A stretch of DNA of 64,000 nt from Gammaproteobacteria bacterium (GCA_018813765.1 JAHJBC010000001.1:248001-312000); one strand, 5' to 3'; shown: positions 35,793-45,023, counted from the stretch's first letter. Translations and numbers: made by a program. The notes: generated from the sequence alone by a model not told the origin.

Positions 35793-36599
35793 TTAACCCC
35801 TGCGCGCCAACAGGTCATCCTTGGTGAACTCACGGCGCGTTTTATGCGTATGGACGTTCAATTTAATCCCATCCTTCTTGGGCAAAGCAAGCCATTCCGA
35901 AATTTCACCCCAAATTTCCGGGTTGTTGAGTTGCCCAACGAAAAGTGCGTCAGGTGCAAATGAACCAAAAAATGCCTTCACTTCGTTCGTGTGTCTTTCA
36001 TACGCACTTTTGTAGTGACTCGCCTTGTCGAACACGGTCATCGCTTGCGCAGCCGCACCATTGAAACCTTTAATATTCTTTTGGAGCCACAAGAGATCGT
36101 CCTCGCGGCGATAAATTTTTGCATGGATGTCGGTTATACCCAAAGAAAAACCGTTGGAATGGCTGATCATCGATTTGAACCATGCGTCAGAATCGCGCGT
36201 TAACAGGATGAACCTTGAATCTGGAACCTTGTGAAATACGTATTTGAAAAAGTCCGGGCACCACCATGGATCATCCTCAAAGACATCATGGTCACGAAAT
36301 ACTTGATCTTGAAATATGGCATCATAGTTTCCGTTCAACCAATGTTTGGTCCAGTTCTTGGATCTGCTCAGAGGGTGGCCGGCACGCCTGTATCCCCATT
36401 GTTCCAGAAAATCGCCTACAGATGACGTTCCGCTTCGTTGCATCGACAGGCAAAATATCTTTCCCTTGATACCGATGTCTTCCAATTTCAATGCTACTTC
36501 ATTACCCATCAGTTCCTCACTTGTTTTCAATTTCCCAATTTTCGAAAATATTGTCGCCAGTATTCCCACGACACCCACCGCCCTTCGTGTATTCGTCAT
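35793..36599 (-). CDS. Sulfotransferase family protein
   Basis: The 268-residue protein (from ATG 36599) has KIFCLSMQRSGTSSVGDFLE as PAPS P-loop and FILLTRDSDAWFKSMISHS as 3'-phosphate motif. The ATG overlaps the aminotransferase stop by four bases, and an upstream ATG at 36629 would extend it further into that gene. The spacing between the two motifs is shorter than in the neighbouring sulfotransferases, and it resembles the Sulfotransfer_4-like branch. Acceptor unknown. Confidence 0.82.
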   Translation of the reverse strand: MTNTRRAVGVVGILATIFSKIGKLKTSEELMGNEVALKLEDIGIKGKIFCLSMQRSGTSSVGDFLEQWGYRRAGHPLSRSKNWTKHWLNGNYDAIFQDQVFRDHDVFEDDPWWCPDFFKYVFHKVPDSRFILLTRDSDAWFKSMISHSNGFSLGITDIHAKIYRREDDLLWLQKNIKGFNGAAAQAMTVFDKASHYKSAYERHTNEVKAFFGSFAPDALFVGQLNNPEIWGEISEWLALPKKDGIKLNVHTHKTRREFTKDDLLARRG

Positions 36600-37726
36600 T
36601 TCTCTGATACAGCTTTGATAAGTGAACATATTTGCGAAACTTCGTCCGCTTTCAGCTGCCCATAGAAAGGCAGACAGAGTACCTCATCGCTGGACTGCTT
36701 TGCATTGGCCAATGAACCATCGTGAGCTGATGGCAACTGGTGGTAGCAAGGATAGTCGCTGGTGAGTGGGTAGAAGTATTTTCGCGCATGGACGTTGTAT
36801 TTCCTCAGATGGGCATATACCTCATCGCGCGTCGCGCCGAATTCCTTGCCATCGATGCGGATGACCATGTATTGCTGGCTGTTGGTGACCCCTTGCGGCA
36901 TCTGGACGATCTTGATGCCCGGCAGGCCGCCAAGTTCGCGTGTGTATTGGTCGCGGATGGCCTGGCGGCGCACCCATTCGTCCTTCACCATGTCCAACAC
37001 GATCAGGCCGATGACTGCGGAGAGTTCATTCATCTTGCCGTTGATGCCGGGCAAGAGCACTTCGAACTCGTTGCGGATGCCGAAGTTCTTGAGCAGGTCG
37101 ATACGCTGCTTCAGGTTCGGGTCATTGTAGGTAAGCGCGCCACCTTCTGCAGTGTGGAACAGTTTGGTGGGGTGAAAACTGAACATCGAGATGTCGCCAT
37201 AAGTGCCGATACCACGGCCATTGATCTCAGTACCAAAAGCATGTGCCGCGTCATAGATGACACGAAGGCCGTGGCGATCGGCGATCTCCTGGATGCGCTC
37301 GACATGGCAGGGCATGCCATAGACGTGCACGCCGAGAATGGCGGTGGTGCGGTTGGTGATCAGGCTCTCTATCTTGTGCGGGTCTATGGTCAGCGTTTCG
37401 GGGTGGATGTCACAAAACACCGGCGTGATGTTGTTCCATGCCAAAACATGCGTGGTGGCCGGGAAAGTGAAGGGGGTGGTGATCACTTCTCCTTGCAGGC
37501 GCAAGCTCTGCACCGCCACCATAAGCGCGATGGTGCCATTGTTGAACAGGGACAGGTGCGGCGCCTTGAGGAACAGTCGGACCTGCTCTTCAAGCGCTTT
37601 GTGTTGCGCCCCGCCGTTGGATAGCCACTGCGATTCCCACACTTCCTTGAGCTTTTCCGTTACTCGCTCCAGATCGGGCATGATTGGACGCGTCACATAG
37701 ATTGGCTCTGCAAATTTCTCTGTCAT
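36596..37726 (-). CDS. DegT/DnrJ/EryC1/StrS-type sugar aminotransferase
   Basis: The 376-residue PLP enzyme has an AAG-rich ribosome site before ATG 37726. Motifs are NGTIALMVAVQSL, TPFTFPATTHV, YDAAHAFG (Asp that contacts PLP) and SMFSFHPTKLFHTAEGGA, with the Schiff-base Lys. It would transaminate a keto-deoxy nucleotide sugar, for example a dTDP-4-keto-6-deoxyglucose derivative made with RmlA/RmlB encoded nearby. The acetyltransferase at 33853 may act on the product. The open frame extends to 37969, but that extension is not family-like. Confidence 0.9.
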   Translation of the reverse strand: MTEKFAEPIYVTRPIMPDLERVTEKLKEVWESQWLSNGGAQHKALEEQVRLFLKAPHLSLFNNGTIALMVAVQSLRLQGEVITTPFTFPATTHVLAWNNITPVFCDIHPETLTIDPHKIESLITNRTTAILGVHVYGMPCHVERIQEIADRHGLRVIYDAAHAFGTEINGRGIGTYGDISMFSFHPTKLFHTAEGGALTYNDPNLKQRIDLLKNFGIRNEFEVLLPGINGKMNELSAVIGLIVLDMVKDEWVRRQAIRDQYTRELGGLPGIKIVQMPQGVTNSQQYMVIRIDGKEFGATRDEVYAHLRKYNVHARKYFYPLTSDYPCYHQLPSAHDGSLANAKQSSDEVLCLPFYGQLKADEVSQICSLIKAVSEK

Positions 37727-37770
37727 CTTTTGCCTTGTATTCAGTCTGTCGTTCTTGAGTCTGTTGTGCG

Positions 37771-38258
37771 TTACCTTGTTGCTGCTGCCAGCCGATGTTC
37801 CGTTTCTTCCATGAACCGTGTTGCGGCGGTGCACAGCACCGGCACGAAGGCATGGCCGGCGTTGAGCGCACTCGATAGCACAACCGGGTCTTCGATATAT
37901 TCGTGGATCATCTGGTTCCTGAGCTGGCGCATCGCAAACCAGTCGTCGACCGAGGCGATCCACCCCCATTTCTCTGCCCGAGCCATGTTGTCCAGCAATG
38001 GGGCCGGTGTTTCTCCGGCCGCATCAATCAACGCTGGCAAGAATTTGTCCCCCAGTGTGCCTGCAATCTGCCGAAGCGTCCGACAAAGGCCTCGACTTGT
38101 TCTGCCAATGCAGCATCTGCTTCCAGGCGCACGACCATTCCCGTGTTGAACGGCATCGCAAAAAGACGGGTGTCTGTCTGCTTCAGATATTCGCTTTCCT
38201 TGCGGACCACACGCCCCAGAAAGCGCAGTCTTTCAATCTGTTTCTGGTTCAGCGTCAT
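37771..38258 (-). pseudogene. HepT-like toxin, frameshifted
   Basis: Two frames together give one HepT-like protein. The first (38258-38028) runs MTLNQKQIERLRFLGRVVRK to VGRFGRLQ and then leaves the family sequence. The second (38040-37771 and slightly upstream) continues TLGDKFLPALID and contains the RNase motif RNQMIHEY (R-X4-H-x-Y). One base is missing near 38060. HepT proteins are HEPN-type ribonucleases neutralised by MNT nucleotidyltransferases. The start overlaps mntA by four bases. Either the toxin is dead or the base call is wrong. Confidence 0.75.
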
Positions 38259-38554
38259 AGGATCACCCCTTCCTGCATCGCGATCTCATGGATGGGCAAC
38301 TGCTTCAGGTTCGGCGCTTTCAGCACCACATCGATTCGTCTTCCGTACAAGGCGCGGGATATGCGCGCCGAAATGCGCGCCGCCGTCAGGGCCGGGTCTA
38401 CCAGATTGGTTGACGTTTCCACCAGCAGGTCGATATCCCCGCCGCGTTGTGTATCGTCGGCGCGCGATCCGAAAAGCCGCACCGTGGCAGCCGTACCAAG
38501 TTGCCTCGCCACCTCGGCGCGGATGATACCAATCTGTTCTTCGCTTATCCGCAT
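38255..38554 (-). CDS. mntA: MNT-type nucleotidyltransferase (HepT antitoxin)
   Basis: The 99-residue protein has the minimal nucleotidyltransferase motif VRLFGSRADDTQRGGDIDLLV (GSx~10DxD). Characterised MntA proteins inactivate HepT by adding AMP to a Tyr near its catalytic centre. I use ATG 38554, 1 bp past the kpsD stop; an upstream ATG at 38581 lies inside kpsD. Together with the overlapping hepT it forms a complete type VII-like toxin-antitoxin pair, inserted between kpsD and the sugar aminotransferase. The antitoxin looks intact while the toxin is frameshifted. Confidence 0.82.
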   Translation of the reverse strand: MRISEEQIGIIRAEVARQLGTAATVRLFGSRADDTQRGGDIDLLVETSTNLVDPALTAARISARISRALYGRRIDVVLKAPNLKQLPIHEIAMQEGVIL

Positions 38555-38555
38555 A

Positions 38556-40226
38556 TCACAATCTAAACACAATCTTCGCACTCACGGCGATCTGGTAGAT
38601 GATCTGCACCAGCTCGGTCCAAATCTGGCGCGACTTTACGTCTACCCTGGGTAGCACCAGCACCTCGTCACCAGGTCGGATATCGCCATTGCCCTGTTCA
38701 AAACTGCCGTCGCGGTGGGCGATGACGATGCGGTTGTAGTCGGCGTTCTGGGTGTAGCCACCCGCCCGCTCGATGTACTCATCCAGATCAAGTCCCTTGT
38801 CGAAGGCAATAGCATTGGGGAAGAGCACTTCGCCGCTCACCAGCACCAGTCCGTCGCGCGCCGGGATGCGGATGATGTCGCCGTTCTCGAGTAGCAGCGA
38901 ATCTCGGTTATCGGCTTGGGCAATCAATACTTGGCCCCTGGGTTCGATCTTTTTCGCCCGCTCTACCCATTGCAGGATCATGTCGGCTTCGATTTTGCGC
39001 AATTGCGCTTCCGGTGTGGTACCGCTGCGCGCAGTGAGCGCGGTCGATTCCAGGCTCTGCAGGGACGTCAACAGCAGGGCTTTCTGCCGGTCGCGCACGC
39101 TGGTCCGGAAGAGCTGGATGCTTTCGCGGTCGGAACGCTCGGTGTACTGGATGTGCTTGAGCAGGTCGCCGATGAGCGAACCATAAGGCAAGGTGTATTC
39201 CTGCGCGCTCTGATGTTCGCCTTCCACGCGCACGGTGATGGTGCCGGGCTTCTTATCGGCGGTGAACTCGACTTCGTCGCCGTTGCTGATAAAGACCTCA
39301 AGCGCTTTTTCCAGGGGGTAATATTCGACGTTCCTTGTAGTGCCGGTATTGCGCACGATGCGCACATGGGTCGCCTTTGCCAGTGGCTTGGCCAACCCGA
39401 TGAGTCCTCCCAGAGCGAGCTTCTCTTCCTTGAACTCAAACTGTTTTGCGTTCTCAGCGTAACCGCTGACCTTAACCGTGCGATTCCGCGGCGCAACGAA
39501 AATTACGTCGCCATCCGACAGTTGCGTAAGCGGAATGCGACCGAGCAGCAGAAAATCATACAGGTTCAGATTGGCGCGCACCTGATCACCGCGCTTGATC
39601 TGGATGTCCAGATAGCTGCCGCGCTCAAGATCGATGCCCCCTGCGAGATCAAGATAATGCAGCACACTATCCATGCTGGTGCCATTGAAAAGACCCGGCC
39701 GATTCACGTATCCGCCGACGAACACGCGCACCGGCTGGGCCGCCGCGAGGCTGGCATAGCTGAACACGTTTGACTTGAAAACGCGGCGCACTGCGTCCTC
39801 TACGATCTTTTGCAGCTCCTGGTTGCGTACCCCGCGTACGTTCACGGGTCCTAACTGCGGCAAAAACAGATTGCCCTGCGGATCTACGGTCAGAACGCTG
39901 TCGAAGTTGAATCCGCCCCACAGCCGCACCTGAATCTGGTCCCCGCTGGAGATCAGATAGTCCGGGTTGAACTGCATGGCTCCCTGCTGAGTGAAACTGC
40001 CGGTAAAAAGTTTGGCACCGAAGACATTGCTGTTCATGTTGTCCGCGTAATCCACGGCTGATGCCTGTTGCATCTGCGGCTGCGGTGGCTGCACTTGGGC
40101 GGGGGCCGACAGTGTGGTCGAGGGAGCCAGTCCCATGGCACCCTGGAAGCCGAGCGGGTCATTTTGTTCGAATGCCCTTGCCTGTGTGGCTAGCAGCGCC
40201 AATGCGATCAATAGCAAGCGATTCAT
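38556..40226 (-). CDS. kpsD: Polysaccharide export outer-membrane protein, KpsD-like
   Basis: The 556-residue protein has a signal peptide (NRLLLIALALLATQARA). A polysaccharide export domain (YLISSGDQIQVRLWGG, about residue 90) is followed by several SLBB-type segments (VRVFVGGYVNRPG, RTVKVSGYAENAK, GLVLVSGEVLFPNA). The length matches KpsD. It forms the periplasm/outer-membrane channel for ABC-exported capsule. It starts 2 bp after kpsE ends, so kpsMTED are one operon, and the mntA start follows immediately at its 3' end. Confidence 0.9.
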   Translation of the reverse strand: MNRLLLIALALLATQARAFEQNDPLGFQGAMGLAPSTTLSAPAQVQPPQPQMQQASAVDYADNMNSNVFGAKLFTGSFTQQGAMQFNPDYLISSGDQIQVRLWGGFNFDSVLTVDPQGNLFLPQLGPVNVRGVRNQELQKIVEDAVRRVFKSNVFSYASLAAAQPVRVFVGGYVNRPGLFNGTSMDSVLHYLDLAGGIDLERGSYLDIQIKRGDQVRANLNLYDFLLLGRIPLTQLSDGDVIFVAPRNRTVKVSGYAENAKQFEFKEEKLALGGLIGLAKPLAKATHVRIVRNTGTTRNVEYYPLEKALEVFISNGDEVEFTADKKPGTITVRVEGEHQSAQEYTLPYGSLIGDLLKHIQYTERSDRESIQLFRTSVRDRQKALLLTSLQSLESTALTARSGTTPEAQLRKIEADMILQWVERAKKIEPRGQVLIAQADNRDSLLLENGDIIRIPARDGLVLVSGEVLFPNAIAFDKGLDLDEYIERAGGYTQNADYNRIVIAHRDGSFEQGNGDIRPGDEVLVLPRVDVKSRQIWTELVQIIYQIAVSAKIVFRL

Positions 40227-40228
40227 GA

Positions 40229-41374
40229 TTAGTCCTTGTGGTCGCGGATGATGGCCGCAAGCAGATGGATCACTCCGGCCAGCAGGAGGGTGACCAGAAT
40301 GAATACGGTTATGTTGTAGATGCGGCGCGGCTCCATAGGATATTGCGGCAGCGTAGGTTGTTGCAGCACCGATACCTTCTTCAGCGTGCGAGTGGCTTCG
40401 ACGCGGCTCGTTTCCAGCGAGACCAGCGCGGTCTTGTAGACGTCCTGCGCAAACATGGCTTCCATCTCAAGTCGCTGGAACTCCTCCACCGTGGCGTTGA
40501 GTGTCTTGCCCCCCGGCGCGGCTAGCCGCGCCCGCTCTTTCTCGATTTGCTTCTCGATGCCATCGATCTGCATATCCACTTCAACCACGCTCGGAGCTTT
40601 GGAGGCAAGATAGCCAAGCAAGGTATTTCGCCTTGCCTGCAGTTCGGTGCGTTGCATTTCGAGTCTGTCTATCGTTGCTGCCATGCTGGTCGCTGTACTC
40701 TGCGGCGATACCATGCCCTTCTTGTTCTGGTAGGCCAACACTGCGGTTCTGGCCTGTTGTAGCTTGCTGGCCGCTTCGGCGAGCTGTTTCTCCACAAAAC
40801 TCACCTGTTCCTGCGCTAGTCGATGTGCCAGTTCGTTCATGGTGCGCTCGCCCTCTGCCACCATCATGCTGGTGATAGCGTGCGCAGTTTTCGGGTCGTA
40901 GCCCTGTGCCTTGATGACCAGCACGCCGGCATAGTCGTCGAACTCGACACTAACCCTGTTCAGGAAATATTGATGGAACCGCTCCTGATCAATCTTTTTG
41001 AACCACATGGCCGAGATCGGATCTTGACGCCAGGAACTGAAATGCGAACGCAGGTCAAGCTTTTCATCGAGCTTATTGAGCATGTCCAATGACAGCAGAT
41101 AGTCGCGCAACAACAGTTGATCCGTTCTGCTGCCGCCGCCCGCCCCCGATAGTATCGAGCTGAAATCCAGTGATTGCCCGCTGGCCACGTCGGTTCGCTG
41201 CACGATAACGTGGGCTTCGGAAACATAGCGATCCGAAGCGATAACACCCCAGTAGACGATTGCCGCTAGCGAGGCAACGACAACGCCTTGCGTGATACGA
41301 CGACGCACGATCGCTGGCCTCAGCCACTCTCTCGACCATTCATTCAGCTTGGCGGGTAGCTCTGGTCTGTTCAC
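40229..41374 (-). CDS. kpsE: Capsule export inner-membrane polysaccharide co-polymerase KpsE
   Basis: The protein has 381 residues from GTG 41374, which overlaps the kpsT stop (GTGA) and gives almost exactly the length known for KpsE; a GTG eight codons upstream also exists. Membrane helices lie near residues 28-46 and 355-378. Between them is a long periplasmic coiled coil (about 180-290), and the C-terminal PxxP-like segment QQPTLPQYPMEPRR precedes the second helix. This is the Wzz/PCP architecture that links KpsMT to KpsD across the periplasm. Confidence 0.92.
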   Translation of the reverse strand: MNRPELPAKLNEWSREWLRPAIVRRRITQGVVVASLAAIVYWGVIASDRYVSEAHVIVQRTDVASGQSLDFSSILSGAGGGSRTDQLLLRDYLLSLDMLNKLDEKLDLRSHFSSWRQDPISAMWFKKIDQERFHQYFLNRVSVEFDDYAGVLVIKAQGYDPKTAHAITSMMVAEGERTMNELAHRLAQEQVSFVEKQLAEAASKLQQARTAVLAYQNKKGMVSPQSTATSMAATIDRLEMQRTELQARRNTLLGYLASKAPSVVEVDMQIDGIEKQIEKERARLAAPGGKTLNATVEEFQRLEMEAMFAQDVYKTALVSLETSRVEATRTLKKVSVLQQPTLPQYPMEPRRIYNITVFILVTLLLAGVIHLLAAIIRDHKD

Positions 41375-42390
41375 GCGTTTAACTCCGTCTTCTGGCACTG
41401 AATTTCGAGATCATACAGCCCGATTTCTTCTCCCGAGTCGGCTGTCTTTTTCTTTAACACAGGAATCGCCCCCTCAGGAATGCGGTATCCTTGCTCGGCG
41501 ACTTGTTCGGGCGTCAACAATGACATCCCAATGTGACTAGCGGCCTTGATTATTCGTGCACTTTCTTTATTAGACACGACAACAGGGCTGCCATTAAGTC
41601 CTCTTGCCACAATCGTCAACGAACTACTCAATATTCTGATTTTTTCAAGCGACTTCTTCGCCAACTCGTTTTCCGGGCGCACCTCTTGAGAAATTTTATT
41701 TCCTACCGACTTGGGAGGCTGGCTGTTCCTGTTCGCCTTGATGGCATCATCAATGTCATCAAACCATTCGGCATTCCCGTCATGCAACCAAATGCCATGT
41801 TTGCAATGCCGTTTAAGGATTGCTTCACCTTTAACATTTTTCGATGCAATGATGATGCCTGAATGGCTGATCATTTTCTCAATAGCAGCGTCTGCTGCCT
41901 CATCGTTCTTGAATGCGGTCGAGCCAGAGAAATTGAAAGCATCCGAAACATACATGTCGAAATTGAGCTCCACCGAGAGCGCAAAACCCATGCTCAATTT
42001 CATGGCGGGGGTATATGTGTTCATCGGCTTTTCGAATTTTTCCCCTAGCCCGGCCAAACTCTCAATAGCCAATAGACGCTCTTCCAAATCGTCCACGCTA
42101 CCATTGATACGACAGATGAATTTGGCATTTTGTCGGCCAGTGAGCAAGGGCTGAAAGCTGCGGCTGTACTTAGTGGGCATGGCGATGCGTGCATTACGCT
42201 CTATCTTCCCCTTAGTAGGCGTTTCCGTGCCAGTGATAAGTCGAAGCAATGTGGTCTTGCCCGAACCTTTACTTCCAACTACGCCAACGCGCGCCATTGG
42301 CGGAATAGTAAGTGATACATTATTCAACACCCATGGGCCGGGTACATGGTCGGTTACATAGCGTTTGCTTACGTTCACTAGAGTAATCAT
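41371..42390 (-). CDS. kpsT: KpsT-like capsule ABC transporter ATPase with degenerate motifs and C-terminal extension
   Basis: The protein has 339 residues against about 220 for KpsT. Walker A is intact (GSKGSGKTT, residues 39-47) and the Q-loop SFQPLLTGRQN is present. The signature is TYTPAMKLS instead of a TYSSGM type. Walker B reads FDMYVSDAF, with Ala151 where the catalytic Glu should be, and the switch His is replaced (IIASKN, Lys184). Residues about 215-339 form an extra domain of unknown type. It should bind ATP, but hydrolysis by the usual mechanism is doubtful. The start at 42390 follows the kpsM stop. No second kpsT is visible in the window. Confidence 0.85.
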   Translation of the reverse strand: MITLVNVSKRYVTDHVPGPWVLNNVSLTIPPMARVGVVGSKGSGKTTLLRLITGTETPTKGKIERNARIAMPTKYSRSFQPLLTGRQNAKFICRINGSVDDLEERLLAIESLAGLGEKFEKPMNTYTPAMKLSMGFALSVELNFDMYVSDAFNFSGSTAFKNDEAADAAIEKMISHSGIIIASKNVKGEAILKRHCKHGIWLHDGNAEWFDDIDDAIKANRNSQPPKSVGNKISQEVRPENELAKKSLEKIRILSSSLTIVARGLNGSPVVVSNKESARIIKAASHIGMSLLTPEQVAEQGYRIPEGAIPVLKKKTADSGEEIGLYDLEIQCQKTELNA

Positions 42391-42392
42391 CT

Positions 42393-43184
42393 CTACTTTG
42401 CTCGCGCCAAGCGTTCGGCGTAGTTTACATGTAACGCCAGTCCGAAGAAAAAGGTGAGCAGCGCCCACCCATATAAATAGGAGATACTCATTTCTGGCAT
42501 GACATGATAATACGGTGCAAAACCCAGTCGGGTTGCTTCGAGGCCATGAACCAAGGGGTTGAGCAACGCCCATTCACGGTAAGGGTATGGAATAAATGTT
42601 ATCGGAAAAATAACTCCAGATAGGAAGTACAGCGGCCTTAACATAAACCCCAAGAACAAACCTACCGGTGGGGCCAGTTCATTTGCTACCGAACTGATCA
42701 AACCATATCCGGCTCCAAACAACCAGAGTCCGAACATCGCCTCAATGACTGCAAGTGGATCGACTGGGATGACGGCCAATCCATAGAGCCAAGCACCTGC
42801 CAGCAAGACGATGGAAATAACCACCATCAAGAACCCCTCAAGCCCTGTGCTTACCAATACCGGATCGACCGGCCTGATCTGCGGAAAGGCGAACAGCGAT
42901 TTGCCACCTTTCAATCCCATCATGGATTGTGCTGCTGTACGCCGGAACATGAAGAAGGCCAGCATTCCGGCCATAACCCAAATGGCTGTGCTGATACCAC
43001 CGATTGACCGGACACGTAGCACGGTAAACACCCACATCAAAAGTACTATATGAGCGATCGGCTCTGCCAGCAACCAGAACCACGCCACTCGACCTTTAGA
43101 CAGGCTATTTACAGCCGCTCGAAGGAAGAGAGCCTTCCAGGTTGTGTACGTGATCAACGCTGATGATCGCGTCTGCGTTGTCAT
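42393..43184 (-). CDS. kpsM: Capsule ABC transporter permease KpsM
   Basis: The 263-residue ABC-2 type permease has six hydrophobic segments (for example VAWFWLLAEPIAHIVLLMWVF and AIWVMAGMLAFFMFRRTA) and the family C-terminal FPITFIPYPYREWALLNPLVHG. With KpsT it exports the Kdo-lipid-linked capsule. It is the first gene of kpsM-T-E-D. The 269-bp gap to divergent rmlB (43185-43453) is A+T rich and must carry promoters for both directions, but I cannot define them. Confidence 0.92.
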   Translation of the reverse strand: MTTQTRSSALITYTTWKALFLRAAVNSLSKGRVAWFWLLAEPIAHIVLLMWVFTVLRVRSIGGISTAIWVMAGMLAFFMFRRTAAQSMMGLKGGKSLFAFPQIRPVDPVLVSTGLEGFLMVVISIVLLAGAWLYGLAVIPVDPLAVIEAMFGLWLFGAGYGLISSVANELAPPVGLFLGFMLRPLYFLSGVIFPITFIPYPYREWALLNPLVHGLEATRLGFAPYYHVMPEMSISYLYGWALLTFFFGLALHVNYAERLARAK

Positions 43185-43453
43185 TCAGGCGATATCCCGT
43201 GATCAATCATAAGTGCCATTACATCCTTGTAAACCATTTTCTAGGCATCAATCTTACGCGCATGATTCCAATAGCATTCTAGCATGGTGGTTAGCTTGCT
43301 GGCTGTTCACAGCCACATTGATTCATAATTCATGCGAATTTGTACTTTTCATATTATTTTGAATCCGGATATTGCCCTTTAGGACCATTTACGCTTTTAC
43401 ATTCATACGCTATTTTTTACGTGTTCAACTTCAATCAAGTAGAATCCTTTCCC

Positions 43454-44524
43454 ATGAATAAAATCCTAGTCACCGGCGGCGCCGGGTTCATCGGCTCTGC
43501 CGTTGTGCGCCAGTTCATCAACGATACCGACCACAGCGTGGTCAACGTCGACAAGCTCACCTACGCGGGCAACCTGCAATCGCTGGCTTCGGTTTCCGAC
43601 AACCCGCGCTACCGCTTTGAACAGGTGGATATCTGCGATGCGGCCGAAGTAGCGCGTGTATTCCGCGAACACCGGCCCGATGCGATCATGCACCTGGCGG
43701 CCGAGTCGCATGTGGATCGCTCCATCAGCGGGCCGGCAGCTTTCATCCAGACCAACATCGTCGGCACTTACACTTTGCTGGAAGCGGCCCGCACTCACTG
43801 GAACGGACTGGATGCGGCAGGCAAAGCGGCTTTCCGCTTTCACCATATCTCTACTGACGAGGTGTACGGCAGTCTGGGCGAGACCGGCTTTTTCACCGAG
43901 GATATGCCCTACGAGCCCAACTCGCCCTACTCGGCCAGCAAGGCGTCGAGCGACCATCTGGTGCGCGCCTGGCACCACACCTACGGCCTGCCGGTGGTCA
44001 CCACCAACTGCTCCAACAACTACGGGCCGTATCATTTCCCTGAGAAGCTCATCCCGCTGGTGATCCTGAACGCGGTCGCCGGCAAGCCGCTGCCCATCTA
44101 TGGCAAGGGCGACAACATCCGCGACTGGCTCTACGTCGACGACCATGCGCGCGCCCTGCGGCTGGTGCTTGACAAGGGCGTTCCTGGCGAGACCTACAAC
44201 ATCGGCGGCTGGAACGAGAAGACCAACCTGGAAGTGGTGCAGTCCATCTGCGCGACGCTGGACGAACTGCATCCGCAGGGCGCGCCGCACGCCAAGCTCA
44301 TCACCTACGTGGCCGACCGCCCCGGACACGACATGCGCTATGCCATCGACGCCAACAAGATCGCGCGCGAGCTGGGCTGGAAGCCGCAGGAGAACTTCGA
44401 GAGCGGTTTGCGTAAAACTGTCGAGTGGTATCTCGCCAATACAGACTGGGTCAAAGGCGTGACCAGCGGCGAATACCAAAATTGGATGAAAAAACAGTAC
44501 GGAGTGCCGAGTTCTGAGTGCTGA
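43454..44524 (+). CDS. rmlB: dTDP-glucose 4,6-dehydratase
   Basis: The 356-residue SDR protein has [30 protein letters not shown], the catalytic STDEVYG and [12 protein letters not shown]. It converts dTDP-glucose to dTDP-4-keto-6-deoxyglucose. The frame is open upstream to 43340, but ATG 43454 gives the standard N-terminus. The last codons and the stop (PSSEC-stop) are supplied by the start of the adjoining ACTCAGC-type repeat, so the original C-terminus has been replaced or extended by a few residues. Confidence 0.96.
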   Translation: MNKILVTGGAGFIGSAVVRQFINDTDHSVVNVDKLTYAGNLQSLASVSDNPRYRFEQVDICDAAEVARVFREHRPDAIMHLAAESHVDRSISGPAAFIQTNIVGTYTLLEAARTHWNGLDAAGKAAFRFHHISTDEVYGSLGETGFFTEDMPYEPNSPYSASKASSDHLVRAWHHTYGLPVVTTNCSNNYGPYHFPEKLIPLVILNAVAGKPLPIYGKGDNIRDWLYVDDHARALRLVLDKGVPGETYNIGGWNEKTNLEVVQSICATLDELHPQGAPHAKLITYVADRPGHDMRYAIDANKIARELGWKPQENFESGLRKTVEWYLANTDWVKGVTSGEYQNWMKKQYGVPSSEC

Positions 44525-44653
44525 GTGCAAATCTAGTGCTGAGTTCTGAGTGCTGAGTACAAATCCAGTGCTGAGTTCTGAGTGCGGAGTGCTGAGTGTC
44601 CGGCTCGCGCTGCCCCGAACTGTTTTTCTCAGCACTCAGCACTCACGACTTGG
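44501..44653. repeat. ACTCAGC heptamer array R1 (inverted arrangement)
   Basis: From 44501 the plus strand carries GAGTGCTGAGTTCTGAGTGC-type units with a 7-bp period. After about 35 unrelated bases (near 44599-44632) the reverse-complement units CTCAGCACTCAGCACTC appear (to 44653). The two halves could form a long hairpin. R1 lies between rmlB and the four-helix-bundle gene and provides the rmlB stop codon. Confidence 0.9.
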
Positions 44654-44663
44654 GACTGAACTT

Positions 44664-45023
44664 ATGAGTGTTTCTCGATTTGAGGACTTGGTAGCTTGGC
44701 AGAAGGCAAGGATTCTTGCTTCCTCGATCTACAAACTGACTGCGGCTTCTGGATTTTCAAGGGATTTCGGTCTCAAGGATCAGATACAGCGAGCTGCCGT
44801 ATCTGTTGTTTCAAATATTGCAGAGGGCTTTGAGCGCGGTGGTACAGCGGAATTTCACCAGTTTCTGGTGATTGCCAAAGCCTCTTGCGCCGAGTTGCGT
44901 GCCCAGCTTTATGTAGCACTTGATGTCGGCTACATTGACCAAGCAGCATTTGAGGAAACGATTAAGCAAGCCGAGGAAGTCGCCCGTTTGGTCGGTGGAC
45001 TCAGGGCATCCCTAAAACGATAA
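44664..45023 (+). CDS. Four-helix-bundle protein (23S rRNA intervening-sequence protein family)
   Basis: The 119-residue all-helical protein has the family pattern [39 protein letters not shown] and [19 protein letters not shown]. The family was first found in intervening sequences of 23S rRNA genes and is related in fold to the Avd protein of diversity-generating retroelements; its cellular role is unknown. Here it interrupts the rml operon, and repeat arrays R1 and R2 lie directly on each side, suggesting gene and repeats arrived together. Confidence 0.9.
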   Translation: MSVSRFEDLVAWQKARILASSIYKLTAASGFSRDFGLKDQIQRAAVSVVSNIAEGFERGGTAEFHQFLVIAKASCAELRAQLYVALDVGYIDQAAFEETIKQAEEVARLVGGLRASLKR

